Shown one piece after another: positions 1 to 9,976 of a stretch of DNA of 29,190 nucleotides. Made by a program: the position numbers and the translations under genes. The stretch covers positions 1-29,190 of the forward strand of contig JADNRY010000729.1 in NCBI GenBank assembly GCA_015501585.1, in the 5' to 3' direction. Under the pieces are notes generated by a model. It made no database searches and was not told where the DNA came from. It was given only the letters and a program-made list of their open reading frames with translations. The DNA comes from Rhodocollybia butyracea. Taxonomy: Eukaryota > Basidiomycota > Agaricomycetes > Agaricales > Omphalotaceae. The first letter of the stretch is position 1; every line of letters begins with the position of its first letter.

Positions 1-329
1 GGAAAGGAATATGGCGATACAGTGATAAATCAACAAATACTACATACAAATTTGTTAGCAATTATAGGTGTGTAAAGCATACCTTGAAGACTTTCAAATG
101 TATTGACTGTGTCCATAGCATGCCAAATTCCCTCTGGTATGAGCAAGTCTGCAGTGCATGAAGAACATGCACTTCATCCAGCAAAATACAACACTCAGTG
201 TGAAGACGTGATTGAAGGCACCTTCAATTTACTGCTCGAAATGTTCAATTTATAGATACTAATAGTATTACAGGTAGCGGCGACACAGTGGTGAGGTGAA
301 GGTACACAAGCAATCATGGTCTTCTCCAC
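1..329. other. gene-free left edge
   Basis: I see no supportable gene here. The stretch lies downstream of the minus-strand hypothetical ORF and probably holds its 3' UTR and terminator region. No repeat, RNA or long ORF is visible. Confidence 0.4.
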
Positions 330-1328
330 TCATTCCGAGGAAGAGTCAAAGCGGACAAATAACACTATGTTATCGATGATCTCAGAACGTTGAGAGTTCC
401 AAGCATCAACAAAGGCAGAAGCACGTGACGGTCCATGGAAGACTAGTCGAAGATGATGGTGCATAGGACTAAGATGTGTAATATGGTATGGTTGCCTAAG
501 AGGATGTGAGGTTGCTGCCAAGCCTTGTGCACCAGGTGAGGAGATAGGCACGGAGGGCTTGAAGATTGCTGGGAAAGACTCTGCTGGATGTAGAGATGCG
601 GACTGCTGACCCAGGGATGAGAGGCGATCGGTTTTCCGACGTTTGTTTGGTCGGTTTTGGGGAGGTGAGGGAGACCAAACTTGTTCCAATGAGGGCATAG
701 TAAAGGGAGAAGAGGTGCGTGGTGAAAGGGGTAGCTGCAAGGCCTGAAATTGATGCTGGAGTTCCATAGAGCTATGGAGGAACTCATATGCGCCCCTCGT
801 TCGCTCGAGGTCTCGGACTCTGGTGCAGAGGTCCTCAGTGATGTCGCAGAGGCCTCGGATGTGTTCTCCCAACAATGCTATTTCTGTGCAGAACATATGT
901 TCCAGGCGAAGGTCATTGCTATCCAACCAATACCTAGCGGTTGATGCCGCTTCCTTGGTACCGGAAGTGTTTGGGATCAACCTGGACCCAGATGGATATT
1001 GGAGAGATGGCAGATTGACAGAGGCTTGAGGAGAAAGCTTCTTCATCTCGGCCATGTTCACTTCTCGGTTCTTCCTCTCTGACCTCTTCCCATCCAATTT
1101 CTTTGTTGTACATCCCGTTAGATTCGCAATAGTGATGAAATCGCTGGAATCATCCAGCTGAGATGGCATCGTTGTGGGTGGCAAGCCGGTATTGTCGCCC
1201 ATTGAGCAGCGGATAAAGTTGGATATCAGTTTTGCAGCGATAAGAAATGTCTCAGAATATTTCGCGGGCAGTGGTTTGTGTAATGGTGTAACAACGCCGT
1301 AAATTTTGTCATTTGATAGTGATACCAA
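330..1328 (-). CDS. hypothetical protein, proline/serine-rich with basic motif
   Basis: A single-exon ORF of 332 residues, which I do not recognise. Its length without stops is notable in a window where most genes are cut by introns every ~60-200 nt, and that argues for a real gene or an old retro-copy. The N-terminal third has no clear features. Residues ~130-195 are rich in Leu, Glu and Arg with few prolines and could form a helix or coiled coil (WLDSNDLRLEHMF onward, then DLCTRVRDLERTR). Residues ~200-235 are Pro/Ser-rich and end in a basic cluster, NKRRKTDR, that looks like a nuclear localisation signal. The C-terminal ~60 residues are more hydrophobic (RLVFHGPSRASAFVDAW). A nuclear DNA-associated or transposon-derived protein is possible, but no catalytic motif is seen. 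It could also be the uninterrupted exon of a larger gene. The start at 1328 is the first ATG of the open frame. Confidence 0.45.
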   Translation of the reverse strand: MVSLSNDKIYGVVTPLHKPLPAKYSETFLIAAKLISNFIRCSMGDNTGLPPTTMPSQLDDSSDFITIANLTGCTTKKLDGKRSERKNREVNMAEMKKLSPQASVNLPSLQYPSGSRLIPNTSGTKEAASTARYWLDSNDLRLEHMFCTEIALLGEHIRGLCDITEDLCTRVRDLERTRGAYEFLHSSMELQHQFQALQLPLSPRTSSPFTMPSLEQVWSPSPPQNRPNKRRKTDRLSSLGQQSASLHPAESFPAIFKPSVPISSPGAQGLAATSHPLRQPYHITHLSPMHHHLRLVFHGPSRASAFVDAWNSQRSEIIDNIVLFVRFDSSSE

Positions 1329-2579
1329 CGAGAGATGCTTCTGGACTTCGCGATGTGGTTCGTGTCGTCGTAGAGTTAGTTTTTGGGGTGAATGAAATGA
1401 AGAGGTTCAGCGGAGGGTAGCCAGTCAGTTTGGTGAGGTGCTGATTGAGTTCTTGCTGTCATGCGAGAGAACGGATGCAGCAACACACAGGCTACAACTG
1501 TAAGCTGCTATCAGTGAAGTGGTACGCGTCGCGACGGTGAGCTTTGACGAAAAGTTTAAGCGCCCAGAAGATGATGGTGGTTATCGGTTATTAATATGTT
1601 TTTTCTATGACAGCCGCGTGTACTAGCCGATATACGAGTTGTATGATCGCTGTCTCAGCGTTCATTAACATTCACGACACATGATGTCCTATTAGAATTG
1701 TCCCAGATGGTTTTGTAATGGATCTACACCAACGACTCCGAAGAGCCAAAGGCGGGTTATCAGTGGATAAGATAAGCAGCATCCATCAACTTCTCTCTGC
1801 TCCGATTTCAGAACTTTAACGCGTTATTTCTTGGTGTTATAACATCTTCTCTCAATGACGAACATCATCAGATTTCACTTGAGATGATTCCAACACACGA
1901 CACGTCCTTCGACACGCCAAACAGAACTAGGAGAACATGCAGATGTAACAAGTTACAACCATCTGCATGCATAGAAAAGGAAGAGTAATGTGGCTAATCC
2001 AGTCGACCCATCTGCCTGCTCCAGCTGTTCTTATGACCGTCGGTGAAGAACCTGATATGATTAAACACCACCCAACCCAACCCATTGATAGACTCTCCCC
2101 CAGAGACTATGGTATTTGGCACAGCCAACCTTGCTATTTCCTTACTCTCTTCACTGGCCAGATGGTCCCCCCCATAGCAGTGGCTCTCTGAGTTTTTTAG
2201 GTCCCACATTGTCCGAGTACATCAAGCTCGATGCCCCACGGCGAGCATCAATTCTTTAATACAAGGACAATGTATTTCTCTACAAGAAATCGGCCGATCA
2301 ACGTAACTCGCGCCATGCGGCCATAATGACACGAGAGAAGAATCAAAAGAAAAGTGCTGGCGGCCACAGATTTTTTGGCTGTCACGCGTTACGTGAACCT
2401 ACGGTCGTGATTATACAGTAACGGTATTATGAAGTGAAGGAGGTTTGCAAGAAGGCCGTCTTAGAGCGGAACCTGAATAAGAAACGGCGGCTAACCGGCG
2501 TCTTTTTATCGTCTCTCTTCAGCCTCGTACGATCATATTCCTTATACTCATCACGCGGCATCCTGAATTGTCTACTATC
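1329..2579. other. intergenic region between divergent genes
   Basis: About 1.25 kb between the divergent hypothetical gene and the F-box gene, and presumably both promoters. Short ORFs here (for example around 1967-2209 on both strands) overlap each other antisense and have no recognisable motif. The 100 bases before the F-box ATG are pyrimidine-rich, as is usual near fungal transcription starts. No repeat or RNA gene is recognised. Confidence 0.4.
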
Positions 2580-4142
2580 ATGCCGTCTTTGCTTGTCGAA
2601 CTCCCCAACGATGTTCTATTCAATGTTATCGAGTTTTTACCAGTACCAGAGATCTTTGCCATCCGCGTGGTAAGAACCTGATTTTCTTGACCGATTTTCC
2701 TTTGGGCCAACTTTTGTGAGAACAGACCTGCAAGCGGTTTCAAACCCTCACGAAGCACAGACACGTTTGGACTGCGGTCTTCAGACGTTCTGACCACGAC
2801 AGTTTTTTGCCAGTTGTTGATCTGGCGTCACAGACTGCGGGGGATCTTGAACGTATCTTGTTGCGGGCTTGTCAACTAGATACACTTTGGTTAAATCCAC
2901 CCCCAGACAAACTATCTTTCCAACGAAGATGGTCGCTCGATAGCGCGACTTTGGGGATTGATATCTCAGCAGATATACACCCTATAGAAATATATCTAAG
3001 CCGCTACCTTATTCTTCTACACAAAAGGGCAATCCTTGTGTACGACATACTAACCAAGCATGAAGCCTTCAGACAGAATGCACCCGATGATCAAGAATTT
3101 TGCTGTCTATACGATTCGCCGAAACTTACAAGAATGGTAATGGTTTCCGAAACAGATTATTTTCTTCCGTTCGCACTTTCGAATACAAAGTAAGTTGTAG
3201 AATCCCAGATTTTTTTTTGTCGGACTCTCAATCAAAGCTTGCAGCACGGTATCAATGTGTCGAATCACTCCTTTGGGAATTGTGACTGTTACCGATTGTC
3301 CAGAATTCCACTTTGGATTCGAAGACGACGTATGGAGGTCTATTGGCCATGACCTTGCTATCGTAAACCCCAGAGATTTGGGACAAATGGTGCAAGCTGT
3401 ACACCTGCCCTCAAGGAAGGTTTATCCTATATCCGCTCGATTCATGGTATGTCATTTGTATTCTTGTTTTCTAAACATTGATATCAATCCTCGCAAAATC
3501 GAGGACGAGCCCTCCATCACTTTCTGCCATGCGCTATTTTTACCTGGAGGACATGTTCTTCTAAACTTCATCGCGTCAAACCCAACGACCGGACATTACT
3601 TTGCCCTTTATCACCCATCTGACCATACTCTTCTGTCTACGGGCACTCTTCACCCAAGTCATCAAGGCCACCTTGCAATAGAACTAACGCGATACGATCT
3701 GCTTTCCTCAAAAATATCGGTTAGCGATAGATCCACCACTGGGCTTATTTGGCTCCTCGTCAATTTACGCAGGAATGGCAATGTGGAAGCTTGCCCACTA
3801 TGCATCACACTTCAGGCAGATGGGCATTTGTCCTTCGACTTAGCTGCCCCTTCCTCTCATAGGATAATATGGAGCTTGAACATGAACATGAATTTGACTG
3901 TGAATTTAGGTGGAAGGGCCCGAGGTATTGCCTATTATCGGAAGAAAGACCAGGGAATGTGGCATTTTGTGCTATGTGATGTTGGGATGGACTATATAGG
4001 AGAACCTCTTATTCGTGCAGCCAAGATTGACATCTCAGAGGATCCTCATACCGGTGTAATGGTGGCTTTGGATGTTTGTCAAGGACGAGGTGTATCCCTT
4101 GATCACACAAGTGGAGTTCATATCCTGGATTTGGTTCTCTAA
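2580..4142 (+). CDS. F-box domain protein, 3 exons
   Basis: Exons 2580-2669, 2726-3189 and 3245-4142 join in frame to 483 residues. Intron 1 (56 nt) is phase 0 and intron 2 (55 nt) is phase 2; both have GTAAG donors and CAG acceptors. Residues ~6-46 form a canonical F-box: the first half (LPNDVLFNVIEFLPVPEIFA) ends exon 1 and the second half (CKRFQ...RHVW) opens exon 2, so the intron splits the domain. By analogy to the family, the F-box would bind Skp1 in an SCF ubiquitin ligase. The remaining ~430 residues match no repeat I can name (no clear LRR or WD40). They resemble the long beta-rich C-terminal regions of the large agaric F-box families, ending in SGVHILDL. A further in-frame 57-nt intron at ~3447-3503 cannot be excluded. 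The substrate is unknown. Confidence 0.85.
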
Positions 4143-4263
4143 TTATTCAATAACTTGCTATCTACTCGTCACCTTCACCTTTCTTACCGCTCGCCCTCTT
4201 ACTCTCAGCTCCCTCACCGACTACTACGTAGACGGTGTTGTCAAGAGCCCTCGGAAGATCGCA

Positions 4264-4333
4264 CAGTTATTATCAGTTATTATCAGTTCAGTATCCCAAC
4301 AGTTGTAGCATGTGCCCCATTATGCCCCATTAT
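4264..4333. repeat. two adjacent 10-bp tandem duplications upstream of the MFS gene
   Basis: CAGTTATTAT is repeated 2.5 times at 4264-4288, and GCCCCATTAT is repeated exactly twice at 4314-4333. Both lie 90-160 bases before the MFS start codon, within the 280-bp gap between the F-box stop and the MFS ATG. They may be slippage products or duplicated promoter elements. Confidence 0.7.
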
Positions 4334-4422
4334 TTCCCATACTTGCCGTCATGTGTCCTCAGAGGTATACAATGAACAGGCAGTACCTCTTTCTTTTTAC
4401 ACCCTCGACCTGAGTCGTCATC

Positions 4423-6796
4423 ATGTCGACCGACTACAAGGACTTGTTTGCTGCAGACGAAAAAAGGATCGAGTCCATTGAAAATGGCGAGTGGTCATTG
4501 TGTACTTTACGTGAAGTGCTACTTACTTTAGAACTATAGCTACAACTCCAAGGCTGAAACTGGACAACTACGGGGTTCCGTTAACTCCTCAACCTTCAGA
4601 TGATCCGGAGGACCCTTGTAAGTTCAAGTTGTCATACTCTTAACACTCGATAACCGCCATATGATCGTTCAAATGAACAGTGAATTGGTCTGGTATATAC
4701 CGTGTATAACGCATACCTTAAGGATGTCGATCTATTGTTTATTGAACTGTTTTTTTTTCAGGTATTTCTGCTGTTGCAGGTCAGCGCCTTGGCTTTCCTA
4801 GGTACTTGTTCTTATCTACATCAAGTTGAGATTCGTCGTTTATGAGAAAAAGGCACTTATAACCCGGCTATTATTAATCCAGCACTCAACGAGCTATCGG
4901 CTCAATTTGGTGTATCAGTCATTACTGCTTCCTATCAAACGTCAGTACCGTTCATTCAGAGCTTTCCAATATCCTCAAAAGATTTTACTTTGATAGAACG
5001 GTTGTTATTGCATTGAATGGAATCTGCCCGTTCATTTTCATCCCTTTTGCGAATACCTATGGGCGCAGACCTGTCTACCTTGTGACAACCTTAATTGGGT
5101 CCCTTTCCGCTTTGGGATGTGCCTATGCACAAAACTTTGGTCAACTTGTCGGGCTTCGCGTACTCAATGGTATATTCCCCGTAGCGTATGTATCTTCCGT
5201 GTTTCTTTTAAGCGTGTGGAGCTTATGGGTGCTCGTTCAATACAGAATTGCGTTAGGAGTGGCAACGGTACGTTAGTAGTCCTTGCAGTGTTTCAAGAAT
5301 ACTTCCCAACAAGTTGAGCTAGGTAAATGATCTGTTCTGCCTCCATGAACGCGGGCGAGCATTAGGAGTGTACACCGTCATGGCAAGCAAGTGCGGTCCT
5401 AGAAATGCTCTCTTCTTACTGACTTGAGCATAAAGCCACTGGTGCACATTTCGCCCCGATACCCGGGGGCCTCATCGGTCAATTTCTTGGCTGGCAGTGG
5501 GTCTTCAAGTTTGCTGCCATAACAAACAGCTTCTGTTTGATCTTCATATTCTTCTTCCTCCCTGAGACTCTCTTTTTCCGGGAACTCTCTGTGCCTTCAG
5601 CCTCAACGACAAGCTCGGGTCAAAGTCATTTTCGGAGGTATCTGGCTAGGATGGGGTTCGGTAAACGTTTTCGAAAACTACGGTTCGGGGATTTCTTCTT
5701 ACCTTATGTGAAGATTATACGCTATGTATGTGTTACCCTTGTGTTCATTTGGATAGTCTTTCTTAAGAATGTCGTACTAGCCTACTGTGGTCTTTCCAGC
5801 AATCTATTATGGAACCCAGGTACGTAGTGAGCGGAACTTCATGGGGCCGCTGTCGACCTTCTTCAGTATGGCTTAGCGAGTGCACTACCGGCTGTGACGG
5901 TATCCCACATCTTTGCTCAAGAATTCGGTTGGTATCACCCTTGATTTTCCCTCAATGCTTAGCTGACGTACATACCAGGTTGGGATACACTTCAAATTGG
6001 TTTGGCCTATGGCACTTCTCTGTTAATTGGAGCTTTCCTCGGCGAAACGGCTGGTGGCTGGGTCGTTGATTCTCTCATGGTAAGGAGTACTCGATTTTTG
6101 CAGACATGTTTCATTGACACGATGGGTTATATACTAGAATCGAGCTCGTCGACGAGCAGGACCTTCAGCGCCTTGTGAAATTCGACTGAAGGCTGTCTGG
6201 ACGGGAGAGATCATTGTACCCGTGCGTAAAAAATCATGGCGCTTTTCCTACTGCAGGTAGATAGACAAGAACTTTCGAATTCCAGGTAGGACTTTTGTGG
6301 TATGGGTTTTCGATCCAATTCGGTGCACCATGGATTGTGCCTATCCTTGGAATGGGTGTGGCATGTTTTGGTCTTCAATGCATTACTACCGTGATGTGAG
6401 TAACTCAAGTCGAACCTAGACCTAGTAACCCGAAATTTCTATACTAACGACTCATGCCTTTCAGGTACACATATAGTGCGGATTGCCATTCAAGCGATAT
6501 GGCTGAAGTAGCTCAAGTGTTCAATTTTATACGGTGCGTCTGACTGCTATTGACGAAAGTGCACAGCTTGACTTTTAGCTATCCACTAATTACGCAGTCA
6601 AGAAATTGCCATGACATTTGCATTCTACGCGATTGTTTTAGGGGAAGCGATGGGAGGGTATCATTGGCTCTTCATATTTTTTGCTGGTGTGGGTAGTATC
6701 TTAGCTTTTATCCCTATCTTGGTGTTGATGTGGAAAGGAGAAGCTATTCGAGCTTGGGAAAACCGGGACTATAAAATCTCAAGTGAATATTCGTAA
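4423..6796 (+). CDS. MFS transporter (DHA1-like), 16 exons
   Basis: Exons: 4423-4490, 4553-4617, 4681-4703, 4762-4801, 4853-4940, 4997-5185, 5246-5267, 5323-5386, 5436-5725, 5781-5819, 5867-5927, 5979-6079, 6138-6221, 6286-6395, 6465-6533, 6598-6796. They sum to 1512 nt, a complete 503-residue protein with no internal stop. A hydrophilic N-terminus (~50 residues) carries the DPLNWS motif (43-48) typical of fungal DHA1 drug, polyamine and metabolite exporters. About 12 hydrophobic segments follow. Loop 2-3 has a degenerate motif A, FANTYGRRP (111-119). TM5 has a motif-C-like GAHFAPIPGG (189-198). The central cytosolic loop (~245-285) is basic. The acidic/aromatic tail ends at SSEYS. It is probably a plasma-membrane proton antiporter; the substrate is unknown. 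The intron after 5386 uses a GC donor. The first two splice sites (exons 1-2 and 3-4) are the least certain. The 22-23 nt exons are unusually small. Confidence 0.9.
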
Positions 6797-7012
6797 ATGC
6801 GAAATAAGTACATGAACACTTGTATAAGGAGAGAAAAATAAAACAACTGGTTCAAGCAATGTAGTGCATATACTTCATCCATAGTTTTACTGATGTCTTG
6901 GCAGCATGTAAGTGGTGTCGGAGGAGGTCTATCCCGGGCCCAGAGAGCCAGATGAGGCCAGCTGTCATAAGAGGTGAAGTTGCCTCGTTTTTGTTTCTGA
7001 ACCTGCTCGATA

Positions 7013-8635
7013 TCACAAGGTTGCGCAGCTAGAACGAAAACTATCTGTATGATCGGGCTCAATCAGACCCGTCAAGACAGGGTTCATCGCGTCAAAATCA
7101 ACATTCCCAGCAAGCCCTCCATCACAACAGTTTTTCCCTTGAATGAGGTATATCAGCATCAAACCCAGCCGATACTGCCAGTCGAGGGGACCGTTCGTGT
7201 CCATAGACTCTTTGGTAAGTGTATTTGCCTCATCAAAGACCAGGTACACAGTGGGATGTTGAGATTGTCTATGTTTTCTGGGAGCGATCTTGCTGCTTTC
7301 ACAACATCAGCTTCTTCTGCAGTAGTCCAGGTTCTTTGTTAGGGATAATACAACAACCAAGAGCAAAATCAATTTACGTAGCATATCAAGTCGAATTTTA
7401 TTTTTGCTGGCAAAGACTCATCCTTTGTATTCGTCCAAGCATAGGCATCAAGATGCTATGTCATGTCCGCCAGTATATCAGTACACACATGAAGGAAACC
7501 TCTTGAGCTGCAGAGACAACCTCTTTGTAAAATCGACACAATAGGGGGCATTGGTTCTCCATCGTTTGATCCTCAGTCATCTTTTCTGGAACCACATGGC
7601 GCCCTGTTCCTGCAGTCAGGTTGCTGAATTCTTCGGAGTCGAGTCTTCTTTGATAATATCTAAACATTTCAAGAAGAGTGAATGCATGAATGCGGTACTT
7701 CGACATGTTACCCCTAAACGATCCGAGCATAAGAAACCGATATACCGATACATCTGCAGCGGGAAAGCCTGAAGCACCACCAGTCAGTGTACTGCTACCC
7801 AAAGATACTAAGGACAGTCATACCACCTGTTCCTTCTGTGGGGTCTCTTAGGTTTATTGGAATAACAAAGTCATACGTGCTAAAGTCGTCGACAGCTCTC
7901 GACTTTCCCGTTCCAGTTGACCAAACAATGGCGCAGTAAGGCACGTATGGATCTTTCAGCGTCGTCGTGTAGTGGAGAATGTGCTCTTTAAACATCTCAT
8001 GAGCATTTCCAACAAATGTACATTTCCAGGAGTCCTCTGTAGCTAGATGAACCAAATCGGAACAATATTGCCACTAAACCCGAATGTTTGCCTCATACTG
8101 ATTGAGAACCTCTGTAGTTCCGTTAGCTTCACGACGACTACTTGGATCCTAGGACTCACTTAGGGATCGTATCTTCCGATATCCTCGTCCAGCGACCCAA
8201 ACTTCATTTAACAGGTTGTCCAATGCAGGATTTTCGGATACGAGTTTCGTGGCTTCATCTTTGGCGAGGTTTCGCAATCGTGGATCACTTTGACAGACGA
8301 TATACAAAAGGAAGTCTGTGTGGTCTTTCAGGCCTCAGGGACTGCCCCTCTTTAATGAAATCCCAAGCCACATGTGTTTCGAGTGCCAGATTTACAGCGT
8401 CGTGGAGTTGACGATGGTCCCTGAAAGAATCGTCGATTGCTTGTCGTGGATCCACATATAGTGAATCAGAAGACTGCGAAGGATGAGGAGCTTGCTGTGA
8501 GTCGGATGATTGCACCACGGGAGATAGAGTTGAAGCTTTGAAGTACTGGCGGATTTCTGCGTGTCGTTGAATGCTACCACAGACGAAGACATCCTCGAAT
8601 ATAATGGCAAAAGTCTCTACGGAATCCGCTAACAA
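7013..8635 (-). pseudogene. decayed P-loop NTPase gene (agaric expanded family)
   Basis: The coding signal runs leftward from an ATG at 8635. The N-terminal block (to ~8285) is open for 116 residues, then shifts frame and continues as DPRLRNLAKDEATKL to ~8155. A middle block contains NAHEMFKEHIL, then a Walker-A-like STGTGKSR (7897-7920). It splices at a ~50-nt intron into a block (GFPAADVSVYRFLML...) near 7460-7755. A later block has a Walker-B-like VYLVFDEANT (7224-7250), reached only after a further 1- or 2-nt frame change near 7270. At least two breaks cannot be explained by ordinary introns, so I call it a pseudogene, though sequencing indels would look the same. GTGKSR with a downstream hydrophobic DEA box is typical of a large, poorly characterised P-loop family expanded in agarics, some linked to Crinkler-like proteins; that link is from memory and uncertain. 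Weak coding resemblance continues to ~6900. Confidence 0.6.
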
Positions 8636-9976
8636 CGTGATGTATGACGCAACGCGATTTCAAATTTGCGCCTAAATTTCTCACGTCTTTGGCACTACCA
8701 CTTTCGTTACTTCCCTCCATCATGGCGAAAAACTCTTTCCAAATTCTTCTTGCTCAGATACGGACTCTCCACAAATTAATGCGCTGCTATGTTTCTAGGG
8801 ATTCTGACTCTTCTTCAAAATACTTATGTCCACAACTCGGATTCTATTTGGAAAAGCAACATCGTTCAAGCGCCTGAATTTCTATACTGGAGACCGTACG
8901 ATGACTATTATTTCTTTAAACTTACTTGTTTTGCCTTTAGTTGCGAGTAGCGCTTCGTGGATACCAGACATGGATAAAGATGTGACGTACGAAGACCTCC
9001 GACGCGTGAAGAAGACAAAAGTTGGTCGAGATCAAAACCATCCGTCCACTCTACTTATACAGCAATGAAAAACATCGTTTGACTGTATATATTGCCGCTG
9101 TCTAGGTGTGTGCTCAGTTACTGTTCTTCTGTCTTGTTAGTGATTTAAACTTTACACCCTTCGCACTCTCCGCAGGTGACACGACGACGACGATTTCTGC
9201 GATGCGGAACAATCGGAATGGTACGGACACCCCTCCTTCAACTATGCACAAAAGGCACGGCAGATACAGTGTCTAGCGGCCACTACCAATGCTGTTGCCA
9301 CCGATGCTCCAACTTAGCTTCGGTTTCCTTTCGCTCTCGGATTATTTCCTGCTTGCAATTTTCACTCTCACATACGGGTCATATCCCACCGCGCGCCGGA
9401 CTTCCCATTGCCACCACTGATGCCACAACGTAGTCTCAATTCCTTCTGCTCAAACTGTCTCATGCTTGCATTTTTTCGCCCTCACATATCCCATCAGATT
9501 CTTGTTGTATTCTTTTGCTCTCGTGTACGAGTTGTATACATATCTTTGCTCGCTGCTCGCTGTCACTGTTGTATTCAATCATTATCATTTCAAATACACT
9601 GGTCATCGTGAACAGTACCAGTGAGTGCCCGTAAAATATTGCTCAGTATAGGTACTTACTATGATAAAAGGGCCCTGTTATGCCTTGTAATGGCTGTATT
9701 GTATTCACTTGTATCGGCTCGTAATCTTTTGAACCTTAGTAAAAATAAGCACATACAAGGTTACGCCGACCTTGCAAGCTGTACGCAGCTGGTATGACCT
9801 CGTCTTCCCCTGTCACTGCATACAATTGGCCTACACTTTTGCTGATGTGACTAATGTGCTTCCATCGTGTCCAGATTGGGAATGTGTACTTGAAAAATAA
9901 TAACATTTAAGCCGCCCATGTCTCGAGAGACAGCAGCAATCTTCCTCTCGGTTTTTGCATGGTCTCTAGTCCTACA
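8636..9976. other. gene-free stretch, likely laccase promoter
   Basis: About 1.3 kb with only short ORFs of 60-107 residues, none with a motif I recognise. An ATG-started frame at ~8722 (MAKNSFQIL...) is short and unsupported. The last ~400 bases presumably contain the laccase promoter; an inverted CCAAT box (ATTGG) sits at 9825-9829, about 150 bases before the start codon. The block 9300-9600 is CT-rich. No repeat or RNA gene is recognised. Confidence 0.4.

Noticed and set aside
5186..5276. MFS exon 6 read through to a stop at 5276
   Set aside because: The in-frame read-through gives YVSSVFLLSVWSLWVLVQ and a stop, losing the conserved VAxALGxATV-DLF segment that splicing at 5186-5245 restores.
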